Assembly (NCBI GenBank): GCA_035934535.1
Contig: DASYXS010000167.1
Location: 21,991-85,990 of the forward strand
Source: DASSJF01 sp035934535
GTDB taxonomy: Bacteria; Sysuimicrobiota; Sysuimicrobiia; Sysuimicrobiales; Segetimicrobiaceae
Length of the DNA: 64,000 nucleotides
Direction: 5' to 3'
The position numbers and the translations under genes were made by a program. The notes beneath the pieces are model-generated. The model had not been told where the DNA came from. It did not search any database and saw nothing but the letters and a program-made list of their open reading frames with translations. The first letter of the stretch is position 1. Each line of letters begins with the position of its first letter. Of this stretch, positions 55,159 to 63,918 are shown in pieces.

Positions 55159-56160
55159 TTAGGCGTAGGCGTCGTAGACGGCGCGGCCTACCTCTGCGAT
55201 CGCAAGACGTCCTTGGAGGTCATCCGCCAGGTCGCGGGTGAAGACGCTGACGACGCACGGTCCCGTCGCGGTGTAGAGCACGCCCGCGTCGTTGCTGACC
55301 CGCGTCAAGGACCCGGTCTTGTGCGCCATCTCGACGCCCGGCGGCAGCAGCAGCGGCAGCCGGTCGCGGACCTGCTGCCGGCGCATCATGTCCAGCATCA
55401 GCCGGCAGGCTTCCCGCGGGATCGGGCCGTCCGTGCCGCCGTCGAGCGTCGGCCGCACGACCTGCTCCATCAGGAGCCCCATTTCTCGCGGCGTCGTCAT
55501 GTTGGCGCGTTCGTCGTGATACACGCGGGCGTTCCAATCGAGCTCCCGCCGCCGGAGGCGATCGGCGGCGAGCCGGCGGGTCTCCGGCGTGTCCGGGGCG
55601 TCCGCGAGGCCCACGAGGTCGCGCAGCAGTCCGCGGCAGCCCATCGTGACGACGGTGCGGGTCAGCCCGCAGGCGGCGAGCCGCGCGTTCACGGCGTCCG
55701 TGCCGACGAGGTCGAGTAGGATGTCGGTCGCGGTATTGTCGCTGACGATGATCATCAGCATCGCCAGATCGCGCACGGTGAGGCGCGTGCCCGCGGACAG
55801 CTCCTTCAGCACGCCGGAGCCCGGTGCTTTCATCTCGTCCGTGAGCGTGATCTGATCCGCGCGCGCGCGCGCGCCGGCGGCGATCTGCGACATCAACTCC
55901 GCGAGGAGCGGCACCTTGAAGACGCTCGCCATCTGGAACGGACGGTCCGCCTCGAGCGCGACCGTCTCGCCGCGGGCCAGATGGTGGACGTACACGCCCA
56001 TCGTGCCGTCGAGGCGCGCGGCGATGCGCCGGATGCGAGAGCGCAGCGCGGCCGGCGCGCGTCCGGCGGCGGCGCGCGACTTGGTGGCGCGCGATCCGAT
56101 GCGGCGCGATCCTGACGTACGCGTTCCGGCGGTACGTCCCCGCTTGGTGGTTGTCGCCAT
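55159..56160 (-). CDS. Class A beta-lactamase-fold hydrolase without evident signal peptide
   Basis: 333 aa. Active-site motifs are all present: SVFK (Ser79-Lys82), SDN (140-142), ELDWN (Glu206 and Asn210 of the omega loop) and KTG (281-283). Residues 1-50 are Arg/Lys/Ala/Thr-rich and not hydrophobic, so no Sec signal is seen; a Tat-type pattern is absent. It may be cytosolic or use another route. Stop at 55159, start ATG 56158-56160. Divergent from the rib operon. Confidence 0.88.
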   Translation of the reverse strand: MATTTKRGRTAGTRTSGSRRIGSRATKSRAAAGRAPAALRSRIRRIAARLDGTMGVYVHHLARGETVALEADRPFQMASVFKVPLLAELMSQIAAGARARADQITLTDEMKAPGSGVLKELSAGTRLTVRDLAMLMIIVSDNTATDILLDLVGTDAVNARLAACGLTRTVVTMGCRGLLRDLVGLADAPDTPETRRLAADRLRRRELDWNARVYHDERANMTTPREMGLLMEQVVRPTLDGGTDGPIPREACRLMLDMMRRQQVRDRLPLLLPPGVEMAHKTGSLTRVSNDAGVLYTATGPCVVSVFTRDLADDLQGRLAIAEVGRAVYDAYA

Positions 56161-56187
56161 GGTGCGGGTCTTCGTCTCCGGCTCGCC

Positions 56188-56217
56188 TTGATCCCCCGGC
56201 GGCGCGCATGCTATAGT
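56188..56217 (+). promoter_or_regulatory. Promoter of the rib operon
   Basis: -35 TTGATC (56188-56193), 18 nt, -10 TATAGT (56212-56217). Start near 56224, about 22 nt before the riboswitch. Confidence 0.75.
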
Positions 56218-56245
56218 GTGTCCACAACTGAAGAGAACACGCCAC

Positions 56246-56396
56246 GGACCTTCGGGGCAGGGTGAGCCGGGGGAGCGGCGCCGCACGCGGCCGCGCCCGG
56301 CAATTCCCGATCGGCGGTACAGCCCGCGAGCCGGCACAGCCGGCACGATCTGGTGTGATTCCAGAGCCGACGGTACAGTCCGGATGGTAGAAGGCT
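56246..56396 (+). promoter_or_regulatory. FMN riboswitch (RFN element)
   Basis: Consensus blocks in order: CTTCGGGGCAGGGTGAG, ATTCCCGATCGGCGGTA, AGCCCGCGAG, GATCTGGTGTGATTCCAGA, GCCGACGGTACAGTCCGGAT and AGAAGG. FMN binding should stop transcription or translation of ribD. The P3 arm is extended and GC-rich. Confidence 0.95.
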
Positions 56397-56423
56397 GTTT
56401 GGCCTGATCTGGACGGGTGTGGT

Positions 56424-56465
56424 ACGCCCCGGGGGCGATGTGCTTTCCTCGGGGTGTTGTTTTTT
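56424..56465 (+). terminator. Riboswitch expression platform: terminator overlapping the ribD start
   Basis: Stem ACGCCCCG (56424-56431) / CGGGGTGT (56450-56457) followed by TGTTTTTT. The 3' arm GGGGTG can serve as ribosome site for the TTG at 56464, so the same hairpin may control both transcription and translation. Confidence 0.78.
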
Positions 56466-57594
56466 GGCGGACACGGATCGCGAGACCGGCGACGAAACGT
56501 ACATGCGCGAGGCGCTGACGCTCGCGGCCCAGGGCGCGGGCACGACGAGCCCCAACCCGATGGTCGGCGCCGTCGTGGTCGCCTCCGGCCGCATCGTCGG
56601 GCGCGGCTACCATCCGAAGCCCGGCGGGCCGCACGCGGAGATCTTTGCGCTCCGTGAGGCCGGCCCGCTCGCGCGCGGCGCGACGCTGTACACGACGCTC
56701 GAACCGTGCGCGCACACCGGCCGCACCGGCCCATGCACGGAGGCGATCGTCGCCGCGGGCATCAGGCGCGTCGTCGCGGCGATGGTCGACCCGGATGCGC
56801 AGGTGCGCGGCGCCGGCCTCGCGCGGCTGCGCGAGGCCGGTGTGGACACGGCCGTCGGCGCCGGCGAACCCGAGGCCCGGCGGCTCAACGAGGCGTACAT
56901 CAAACATCGCACGACCGGGCTGCCGTTCGTCACCGCGAAATGGGCGATGACGCTCGACGGCCGGATCGCCACGCGGACCGGCGATTCCCGCTGGATCTCG
57001 AACGACGCGTCGCGCGCACACGCCCACCGGATCCGCGCGGCCTCCGACGCCGTGCTGGTGGGCGTGGGCACGGTGCTGCGGGATGATCCCGCCTTGACGG
57101 CGCGTACCGGCGGCGCGGCGCCTGGCCGGGAGCCGGCCGGACGGCCGCGCCGCGTCGTGCTGGACAGCCGGCTGCGGACGCCGCGCGACGCGCGGGTGCT
57201 GGCCCGCGACGGCATTCCGGTCATCATCGCGACGACTCGCGCGTCGTCGCCCGACGCGCGGCGGGCGCTCGAGGAGCGAGGCGTCGAGGTGCTCGTCTGC
57301 GACGGCGCCGATGAGCGCGTCGGTCTTCCCCGGCTCCTCCTCGAGTTGGGCGCGCGCGGCGTGCTGACCCTGCTCGTGGAGGGCGGCGCCGCGGTGCACG
57401 GCGCGTTCATGGAAGCGGGGCTGGTCGACAAGGTGCTGGCGTACGTGGCGCCGGCGGTGGTGGGCGGCGGCGGGCCCGGGCCGAGCGCCGGGAGCGGGGT
57501 CGCCGCGATGGCGGACGCGCGTCGCCTCCGGCCGATCGACGTGCGCCGGTTCGGCGGCGACGTGCTGATCGAGGCCTACGTGGAACGGGGGTAG
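56464..57594 (+). CDS. ribD: Riboflavin biosynthesis deaminase/reductase RibD
   Basis: 376 aa bifunctional enzyme. Deaminase domain (1-145) has zinc ligands in PHAEIFAL and LEPCAHTGRTGPC; the reductase domain (146-376) has VTAKWAMTLDGRIATRTGDS and GVLTLLVEGGAAVHGAF. The start is uncertain: TTG 56464 gives the normal pre-helix DETYMREALTLAA; ATG 56503 would shorten it. The TTG lies in the U-tract of the riboswitch terminator. Confidence 0.95.
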   Translation: MADTDRETGDETYMREALTLAAQGAGTTSPNPMVGAVVVASGRIVGRGYHPKPGGPHAEIFALREAGPLARGATLYTTLEPCAHTGRTGPCTEAIVAAGIRRVVAAMVDPDAQVRGAGLARLREAGVDTAVGAGEPEARRLNEAYIKHRTTGLPFVTAKWAMTLDGRIATRTGDSRWISNDASRAHAHRIRAASDAVLVGVGTVLRDDPALTARTGGAAPGREPAGRPRRVVLDSRLRTPRDARVLARDGIPVIIATTRASSPDARRALEERGVEVLVCDGADERVGLPRLLLELGARGVLTLLVEGGAAVHGAFMEAGLVDKVLAYVAPAVVGGGGPGPSAGSGVAAMADARRLRPIDVRRFGGDVLIEAYVERG

Positions 57595-57605
57595 GACGCG
57601 GAACG

Positions 57606-58250
57606 ATGTTCACGGGAATCGTCGAAGGAATGGCGCAGGTTCGCGAGATGCGGCGGGATGGGCGCGGCGCCCGCCTCGTCATCGACGCGGGCACCGCGTT
57701 CGACGGCGAACCCCTCCGCGCCGGCGACAGCGTGGCGGTGAACGGCGTCTGTCTTACGGCCGTCACGTTCGAGGGGGGCGCGTTCGCGGCGGATCTGTCG
57801 GCGGAGACGCTCGCCCGCACGACGCTCGGCCGGCTGGCGCCGGGCACCGCGGTCAACCTCGAGCGGCCGGTGCCGGTGACGGGACGGCTCGGCGGCCACA
57901 TCGTACAGGGGCACGTTGACGGCGTCGGCCGCGTCGTCGCGCTGCGCGAGGCGGGCGGCGCGCCGGACGGGGAGGCCGAGGCGCGCCGTCTCGAGATCGC
58001 GGCCCCTCCGGACCTCGCCCGCTACATCGTCGAGAAGGGATCGGTTGCCGTGGACGGGGTGAGCCTGACCGTGGCCGGGGTGCGCGGAAACCGCTTCGGT
58101 GTGGCGCTGATCCCTCACACCTGCGACGTGACGACCCTCGGATCCCTCGAGCCGGGGCGCGAGGTCAACCTCGAGGTCGACATTCTTGCGAAGTACGTGG
58201 AGCGGCTGGCCGGCGGTATGCGCCGGCGTCGGAAGGCGGTGAGGAAGTAA
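57606..58250 (+). CDS. ribE: Riboflavin synthase alpha chain
   Basis: 214 aa, two lumazine-binding repeats: MFTGIVEG, NGVCLTAV and GHVDGVGRV, DGVSLTVAGV. Dismutates two lumazine molecules to riboflavin. TAATG overlap with ribBA. Confidence 0.96.
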   Translation: MFTGIVEGMAQVREMRRDGRGARLVIDAGTAFDGEPLRAGDSVAVNGVCLTAVTFEGGAFAADLSAETLARTTLGRLAPGTAVNLERPVPVTGRLGGHIVQGHVDGVGRVVALREAGGAPDGEAEARRLEIAAPPDLARYIVEKGSVAVDGVSLTVAGVRGNRFGVALIPHTCDVTTLGSLEPGREVNLEVDILAKYVERLAGGMRRRRKAVRK

Positions 58251-59440
58251 TGGTCGAGGCGGCCATCGCGGCGATCCGCGACGGCGGATTTGTGATCGTC
58301 GTCGACGACGAAGATCGCGAAAACGAAGGCGATCTCGTCATGGCGGCGGAGTGCGCCACAGCCGAGAAAGTGAATTTCATGCTCACCCACGCGCGGGGAC
58401 TGGTGACCGTCCCGCTCTCCGCGGAACGGGTGGAGATGCTCAACCTGCCCCCCATGGTCTCCCACAACACCTCGCATCAGGGCACCGCGTTCACGATCTC
58501 GGTGGGCGCGAAAGACAAGATCTCCACGGGCATCTCGGCGGCGGACCGCGCCGCCACCATCCGGGCGCTCGTCGATCCCTCCACGCGCCCGGAGGATCTC
58601 TCGCGGCCGGGCCACGTCTTTCCGCTTCGTGCGACGCCGGGCGGGGTGCTGCGCCGGGCGGGACACACCGAGGCCGCGGTCGACCTCGTGACGCTCGCAG
58701 GCCGCCGGCCCGCCGGCGTGCTGTGCGAGATCATGAACGAGGACGGGACGATGGCGCGCCTGCCGCAGCTGCAGGCGTTCGCGCGGCGGCACGGCCTGCC
58801 GATCATCTCGGTGCAGGATCTCATCCGCTACCGCATTCAGCGGGACCGCTTCGTCCGCCGGGAAGGCGCGACGCGGCTCCCGACGACGTTCGGTGAATTC
58901 ACGGCCGTCGTGTACGAAAACACGCTCGACGGCGCAAGCCATCTCGCGCTCACCTGCGGCGATCTCTCCGGCGACGAGCCGGTGCTCGTGCGCATGCACT
59001 CCGAATGCCTCACCGGCGAGGTGTTCGGATCGCTGCGGTGCGACTGCGGCGAGCAGCTGCACGCGGCGCTGGCCGCGATCACCCGCGCCGAGCGCGGCGC
59101 GCTCGTCTATATCCGCCAGGAGGGCCGCGGCATCGGCCTGACCAACAAGATTCGCGCGTACGCGCTGCAGGACACGGGCCGCGACACCGTCGAGGCGAAC
59201 GAGCTGCTCGGCTTCGCGCCGGATCCGCGCAACTACGGGGTGGGGGCGCAGATCCTCATCGACCTCGGGCTGCGGCGGATCCGCCTGCTCACCAACAACC
59301 CGGCGAAGCGCGTGGGGCTGGAGGGATACGGCATCGAGGTCGTCGAGCGCGTGCCGATCGAGGTGCCGCCGAACCCGGAGAACTACCGCTATCTCTCGAC
59401 GAAACGGCACAAGCTCGGACATCTCCTGTCCATCGACTAG
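58250..59440 (+). CDS. ribBA: DHBP synthase / GTP cyclohydrolase II (RibBA)
   Basis: 396 aa. Residues 1-200 are 3,4-dihydroxy-2-butanone 4-phosphate synthase (DDEDRENEGDL, SHNTSHQGTAFTISV); 205-396 are GTP cyclohydrolase II with zinc cysteines SECLTGEVFGSLRCDCGEQ and RQEGRGIGL. Supplies both precursors of riboflavin. Confidence 0.97.
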   Translation: MVEAAIAAIRDGGFVIVVDDEDRENEGDLVMAAECATAEKVNFMLTHARGLVTVPLSAERVEMLNLPPMVSHNTSHQGTAFTISVGAKDKISTGISAADRAATIRALVDPSTRPEDLSRPGHVFPLRATPGGVLRRAGHTEAAVDLVTLAGRRPAGVLCEIMNEDGTMARLPQLQAFARRHGLPIISVQDLIRYRIQRDRFVRREGATRLPTTFGEFTAVVYENTLDGASHLALTCGDLSGDEPVLVRMHSECLTGEVFGSLRCDCGEQLHAALAAITRAERGALVYIRQEGRGIGLTNKIRAYALQDTGRDTVEANELLGFAPDPRNYGVGAQILIDLGLRRIRLLTNNPAKRVGLEGYGIEVVERVPIEVPPNPENYRYLSTKRHKLGHLLSID

Positions 59441-59447
59441 GGCGACG

Positions 59448-59933
59448 ATGGCCGGCCGGCGCGAGGACGAGGGCAGGCCCGACGGGCGCGATCTGCGGGT
59501 CGCCGTCGCCGTCAGCCGGTTCAATGACCGGATCACGCGGCGGCTGCTGCAGGGGGCGCGCGACGCGCTGGCGCGGTGCGGAGTGAGCGAGGAGCGGATC
59601 GACGTCGAGTGGACGCCGGGCGCCTGGGAACTCCCGGTGCTCGCGCAGAGCCTCGCGCGGACCGGCCGCTACGACGCGATCGTGTGCCTCGGCTGCGTGA
59701 TCCGCGGGGAGACGACGCACGACCGGATGATCGGCGTGGGAACCACGATGGGCCTCGCCAGGGTGGCGCTCGACGCGCAGGTGCCGGTCACGCTCGGCGT
59801 GCTCACCGTGCACACGATGGCCCAGGCCGAGGATCGCAGCGGCGGCGCCCACGGCAACAAAGGCGAAGACGCGGCGCTGGCCGCCGTCGAGATGGCGGTG
59901 CTGCTGCGTCGTGTGCGAGGGGGCAGGGCGTGA
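59448..59933 (+). CDS. ribH: 6,7-dimethyl-8-ribityllumazine synthase
   Basis: 161 aa icosahedral enzyme. AVSRFNDRITRRLLQGA, VEWTPGAWELP and CVIRGETTHDRMI (catalytic His) are typical; the C-terminal NKGEDAALAAVEMA is conserved. Completes the pathway. Confidence 0.95.
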   Translation: MAGRREDEGRPDGRDLRVAVAVSRFNDRITRRLLQGARDALARCGVSEERIDVEWTPGAWELPVLAQSLARTGRYDAIVCLGCVIRGETTHDRMIGVGTTMGLARVALDAQVPVTLGVLTVHTMAQAEDRSGGAHGNKGEDAALAAVEMAVLLRRVRGGRA

Positions 59934-61534
59934 GCCGGCAGGAGGTGCTCTTCGAGAACGCCGTCCTCCACACGGGCGATCCGCGGACGCCGCGCGCGAC
60001 CGGGTTCGTGGCGCGCGGCGAATGGATCGTCGCGGTCGGAGAGCGCGCCGATCTCCGCGACGCCTTCCCGCACGCCCGGCGCGCCGACCTCGGAGGAGCG
60101 ACGGTGCTGCCGGCCTTCACCGACAGCCACATCCACCTCGCCGCGGTCGGGCTCGCCATGCGCAGCGTCGATCTGAGCGGCGCCCGGTCGTTGCGGGACG
60201 CCGTGGCCGCCGTCGCGGCCGCGGCCCGCACGGCGACGGCCGGGGCGTGGCTGCGCGGGCGCGGCTGGGACAAGAACCTGTGGCCGGAAGACCGCTTTCC
60301 CGGCCGCGCCGATCTCGACCCGGTGACAGGCGGCCGGCCCGCGGTGTTCCGCAGCAAGGACGGCCATGCCGCGTGGGTCAACTCCGCCGCGCTCGCGCGC
60401 GCCGGCATCGGCGCCGGCACGCCGGATCCCGAGGGCGGCGTGATCGTCCGCGATCCGGCGACGGGCGAGCCGGCCGGCCTCTTGACCGAGCGCGCGATCC
60501 ACGCGGTGACGGTCCTCGAGGAAACGGCGTCGCCGGACGTGCTCGAACAGGCGATCCGGGACGCGACGCGGGCCGCGCACCTCGCCGGGATCGGCGCGGT
60601 GCACGTCGTCGAGGACGGCGAGGTCTTCGCCGCGCTTCAACGGCTGCGGGCGCGCGGCGATCTCGGCGTGCGCGTCTGTATGGCCATTCCCGAAGACTCA
60701 CTCGACGCCGCGATCGCCGTCGGCCTGCGGACGGGGTTCGGCGATCCGTGGCTCCGCGTGGGCGGCGTGAAGATCTTTTCGGACGGCGCGCTCGGCCCGC
60801 AGACCGCGAGCATGCTCGAGCCCTACGAGGGACAGCCGGAGAACCGCGGCGTCGTGGTGCGGACGCGCGAGCAGCTGCGGGATCTCGCTACGCGCGCGTC
60901 GTCGCACGGCATCGCCGTGACGGTGCACGCGATCGGCGACCGCGCCAACCGGTGGGTGCTCGACGCGATCGAGGCGGCGCAGGCGGACTCGCGCCGCCTC
61001 GGGCTGCGCCACCGGATCGAACACGCCCAGGTGCTCCACCCGGACGACCTTCCGCGGCTCGCCCGGCTCGGCGTCACCGCGTCGATGCAGCCGATTCACT
61101 GCACGCAGGACCGCGACATCGTGGACCGCTACTGGGGCGAACGGGGGCGGTACGCGTACGCGTTTCGTTCGCTGCTGCGGGCCGGCACGCATCTCGCCTT
61201 CGGGTCCGACGCGCCCGTCGAGACGCTGGACGTGCTCACCGGGATCTACGCCGCGGTGGCGCGGAAGCGCAAGACCGAACCGGAGCGTCCGGCGTGGCGC
61301 CCCGAAGAGGGGCTCACGGCCCGCGAGGCGGTCCAGGCGTATACGGAGGGGGCGGCGTTTGCCGCGGGCGAGGAGGACGTGAAAGGGCGGCTCGCGCCGG
61401 GCTGCGTGGCGGACTTCGTGGGCCTGTCGGAGGATCTCTTCGCGATTTCGCCGGACCGTATTCCCGAGGTGCGGGTGCGCTTCACCGCGGTGGGCGGAAG
61501 GATGCGCTACTCGGAGTCGTCGGTCTCGTCCTGA
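59930..61534 (+). CDS. YtcJ-like amidohydrolase
   Basis: 534 aa, metal-dependent hydrolase of the AmidohydroD3/YtcJ type. Intact metal motifs: DSHIHLA, GGVKIFSDGALG (carbamylated-Lys region), VHAIGDRANR, RIEHAQ, FGSDAPVE. Substrate unknown; relatives act on N-formyl or cyclic amide compounds. GTG 59930 overlaps the ribH stop (GTGA), so it is part of the FMN-regulated operon. Confidence 0.88.
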   Translation: MSRQEVLFENAVLHTGDPRTPRATGFVARGEWIVAVGERADLRDAFPHARRADLGGATVLPAFTDSHIHLAAVGLAMRSVDLSGARSLRDAVAAVAAAARTATAGAWLRGRGWDKNLWPEDRFPGRADLDPVTGGRPAVFRSKDGHAAWVNSAALARAGIGAGTPDPEGGVIVRDPATGEPAGLLTERAIHAVTVLEETASPDVLEQAIRDATRAAHLAGIGAVHVVEDGEVFAALQRLRARGDLGVRVCMAIPEDSLDAAIAVGLRTGFGDPWLRVGGVKIFSDGALGPQTASMLEPYEGQPENRGVVVRTREQLRDLATRASSHGIAVTVHAIGDRANRWVLDAIEAAQADSRRLGLRHRIEHAQVLHPDDLPRLARLGVTASMQPIHCTQDRDIVDRYWGERGRYAYAFRSLLRAGTHLAFGSDAPVETLDVLTGIYAAVARKRKTEPERPAWRPEEGLTAREAVQAYTEGAAFAAGEEDVKGRLAPGCVADFVGLSEDLFAISPDRIPEVRVRFTAVGGRMRYSESSVSS

Positions 61535-61797
61535 TCCGCCTCGAACTCGGTCTCCGCGTTCTCTTCGAGCCAGACGTCCGGCCCGAGGAGCGTGGAGGCG
61601 TCGCCGTCCTCGTCCTCATTCAGGATCCGTGTTTCTTCCTGCGAGCCGCACTCGGGGCACTCGTACACGAGCACTTCGCCGACGTCGTCGGCCGTGATCA
61701 GCTCCATCTCTTCCTGGCACTCCGGGCACACGCGCGTCAGGGGAATCGCCGCCCGAACGTCATCGCGATGGAATCGATCGCTCATGACGCCGGTCAT
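61507..61797 (-). CDS. Zinc-ribbon protein with acidic tail
   Basis: About 96 aa. Two CPEC motifs (VCPECQEEMELI and YECPECGSQEE) form a zinc ribbon; the C-terminal 35 residues are very acidic (EDEDGDAST, EADQDETDDSE). Likely a small nucleic-acid or protein-interaction module; no function known. Start is ATG 61795-61797 (or 61783-61785). Its 3' end overlaps the amidohydrolase convergently by 28 nt. Confidence 0.72.
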   Translation of the reverse strand: MTGVMSDRFHRDDVRAAIPLTRVCPECQEEMELITADDVGEVLVYECPECGSQEETRILNEDEDGDASTLLGPDVWLEENAETEFEADQDETDDSE

Positions 61798-61835
61798 CTT
61801 CGGTGGACCGGTTGCACCTCCTCCTCCAAAGGAAC

Positions 61836-61860
61836 GGAGCCCGGACGCCGTCCGGGCTCC
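61836..61860 (-). terminator. GC hairpin after sodA
   Basis: 11-bp perfect stem GGAGCCCGGAC / GTCCGGGCTCC, 3-nt loop, 28 nt downstream of the sod stop on the minus strand; only GTTCCTTT follows. Confidence 0.6.
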
Positions 61861-61888
61861 GCGCACTCTGGAGCGGCGGTGCGCCGCG

Positions 61889-62497
61889 TCAGCGGCTGAG
61901 GATGCCGAAGTGGTCGGCGCGCTTCGTGATGACGTCCCAGTCGAGGTTCTTGAAGAAGGCGTCGATGTACGATGCCTTGCCGGTGCCGTAGTCGATGAAG
62001 TAGGCGTGCTCGAAGCAGTCCAGCGCCACGAGCGGCGTGCAGTTCCAAATCGGATACGTGTTCTGCTCGTCGCCGATGTAGTTGAGGCAGGCGCCGGTGT
62101 CCCAATCGTAGGCGAGCCACGCCCAGCCCCGGGCCGCGGTCCCGGTGGCCTTCAGCTCGGCCTGCCAGTTCTCGAACGAGCCGTACGCCTTCTCGAGCAG
62201 CTGCAGCATCTTGCCGGACGGTTTGCCGCCCTTGCCGCCGAGGTGTTCGAAGTACAGCTCGTGGTTCTTGACGCCGCCGACGGCGCGCGTGAGCTCGACT
62301 TTGAGTTCGCGGAGCTCGGAATAGGTCGGGTTGGCTTTGGAGAGATCGACCTGGCCGCTGGCGAGACGGTCCAGGATCTCGTTGGCCTTGCCCACGTAGC
62401 CCTGGTAGAGTTTGTAGTGCTCTTCCATCGTCTTCTTGCTGATGCCGGTCAACTCGACGTCAAACGACCGAAACTTCTTGGCCTCGTACTTGGCCAT
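61889..62497 (-). CDS. sodA: Superoxide dismutase, Fe/Mn family
   Basis: 202 aa. Metal ligands can be assigned: His in TMEEHYKLYQGY, His in GVKNHELYFEHL, Asp and His in LDCFEHAYFIDY. The primary sequence is divergent from common SodA/SodB (no KHH in the first helix), and an Fe or Mn preference cannot be fixed. No signal peptide, so cytosolic. ATG 62495-62497 with AGGAGGGACAG upstream. Confidence 0.92.
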   Translation of the reverse strand: MAKYEAKKFRSFDVELTGISKKTMEEHYKLYQGYVGKANEILDRLASGQVDLSKANPTYSELRELKVELTRAVGGVKNHELYFEHLGGKGGKPSGKMLQLLEKAYGSFENWQAELKATGTAARGWAWLAYDWDTGACLNYIGDEQNTYPIWNCTPLVALDCFEHAYFIDYGTGKASYIDAFFKNLDWDVITKRADHFGILSR

Positions 62498-62692
62498 CAA
62501 CTGTCCCTCCTCTCGGGATACCTGGCGAACTGCCGATCCGGAAGCCGGCTCGGGGTGGGCATGCGGGACGCCTCCGGCCTTCGCCGTCGGCAGTCTGTAG
62601 AGCGGACGGCTTCATTATAGGCCGCGGTCCGCGCGGCGGGCAACCCCGCCGGACGTGATGGACGTGATGGCCCCGGATGGGAGAGACGGCAA

Positions 62693-62725
62693 GGCGGGGA
62701 GCATCGACGTAGCCTGCTCCCCGCC
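62693..62725 (-). terminator. GC hairpin after doxX
   Basis: 11-bp perfect stem GGCGGGGAGCA / TGCTCCCCGCC, 11-nt loop, 27 nt past the doxX stop; no U-run (TTGCCGTCTC). Confidence 0.6.
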
Positions 62726-62752
62726 GTAACGCGGGCGCACCCGCCGTTTGGA

Positions 62753-63274
62753 TCAGGCCGCGGTTTTTTGTGACGGCGCGGGTGCCGACGCGCGCCGGCG
62801 GCCTGCCGCGCCCACGACACTGACCAGGAACCCAACCGCCGCGAGCGCAGCGACGATCCCGGCGGCCATCGGGGGCAGCGCCGTGCCGAGCATCGCGTCG
62901 AGCGCGTACGCGCCCGGGCCGGCGATCCCTACCGCCACGGCGGCCGTCAGCATGACCAGCGCATGCTCAATTCCGCCCTCGGACGCCCAGAACTTGGGCC
63001 AGTGGAACCCGACGATCGCCGTCAGCATCGCCGCGGCGATCGCGATCGAGCCGAGCGGGCTCAGCAAGCCCAGCAGGAAGAGGAGCCCACCGACAGATTC
63101 GGACAGGCTTCCGGTCGCCGTCCAGAACTTGGCCGGTGCGAACCCCCGCGACCCGACGAAGCCGGACGACCCGGTGAGCCCGTAGCCGCCGAACCAGCCG
63201 AACAGTTTCTGCGTGCCATGACCGATCATGAGGAGGCCGAACACCACGCGAACGATCAGGAGGCCGAGGTCCAT
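62753..63274 (-). CDS. DoxX-family membrane protein
   Basis: 173 aa, four to five membrane helices. FGLLMIGHGTQKLFGWFGG is the family signature. DoxX proteins take part in thiosulfate:quinone oxidation or in oxidative-stress complexes with SodA; the neighbouring sod agrees with the latter. ATG at 63272-63274 with GAGGG 8 nt upstream. A consensus promoter precedes it, shared with a divergent HxlR gene. Confidence 0.9.
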   Translation of the reverse strand: MDLGLLIVRVVFGLLMIGHGTQKLFGWFGGYGLTGSSGFVGSRGFAPAKFWTATGSLSESVGGLLFLLGLLSPLGSIAIAAAMLTAIVGFHWPKFWASEGGIEHALVMLTAAVAVGIAGPGAYALDAMLGTALPPMAAGIVAALAAVGFLVSVVGAAGRRRASAPAPSQKTAA

Positions 63275-63378
63275 GACAAATCCCTCACTTTTTGATCCTC
63301 GTTTGATTTGTTCCACGCGGCCCAGCGTGTCCGCGCGACGCTGCTACCCTTATGTAGGGCGCTTCTGTTTCGTAAGTT

Positions 63379-63407
63379 ATACTACTCGGTCATCTTACTA
63401 TTGTCAA
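63379..63407 (-). promoter_or_regulatory. Consensus promoter for doxX
   Basis: -35 TTGACA (63402-63407), 17 nt, -10 TAGTAT (63379-63384) on the minus strand, in an AT-rich patch. Start near 63372. Short direct and inverted motifs (GTAAGTTATAC, CCCTTATGTAGGG) flank it and may be HxlR sites. Confidence 0.78.
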
Positions 63408-63437
63408 GTACCTTATTTTATGTTAGCGTAGAGGGCG

Positions 63438-63842
63438 ATGGGGACGAAGACGCTGCGGCGTGCCGGTCACGAGGGCTTGGGAGTCTCCCCGCAGGCAGCG
63501 GCGGAGATCTGTCCCAAGTTTCACAAGACGATCGAGCTCGTCGGCAGGCGCTGGACGGGGGCGATCGTGCAGCTCTTGATGGACGGACCTCAGCGGTTCA
63601 CCGTGCTGCGAGGAGCGGTCCCGGGTCTCCACGACCGGCTGCTGTCGGAGCGGCTGAAGGAACTCGAAGCGGAAGGCCTGGTGATCCGGCGCGTGTACGC
63701 GGAGACGCCCGTGCACATCGAGTATGCGCTGACCGAGAAGGGGCGCGCACTTGAGAAGGTCTTCGCCGAGCTGCAGCGGTGGGCCGACCGGTGGATCACG
63801 GCGCCCGGCGCCGGCGCGCGCCCCGGCCGCCGCCGGCCTTAG
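63438..63842 (+). CDS. HxlR-family transcriptional regulator
   Basis: 134 aa winged helix. ICPKFHKTIELVGRRWTGAI (conserved redox-type Cys near residue 25) and RLLSERLKELEAEGLVIRR. HxlR members respond to aldehydes, quinones or disulfide stress; here the likely target is the divergent doxX. ATG 63438 preceded by GAGGG. No own promoter was found with certainty. Confidence 0.9.
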   Translation: MGTKTLRRAGHEGLGVSPQAAAEICPKFHKTIELVGRRWTGAIVQLLMDGPQRFTVLRGAVPGLHDRLLSERLKELEAEGLVIRRVYAETPVHIEYALTEKGRALEKVFAELQRWADRWITAPGAGARPGRRRP

Positions 63843-63918
63843 CCTAAGACCAAGCCTAATACTACAACGAGACTTCGCCCGCCGAAGCGGCTGAGGACGC
63901 ACATCCTGGATTCCGTGA

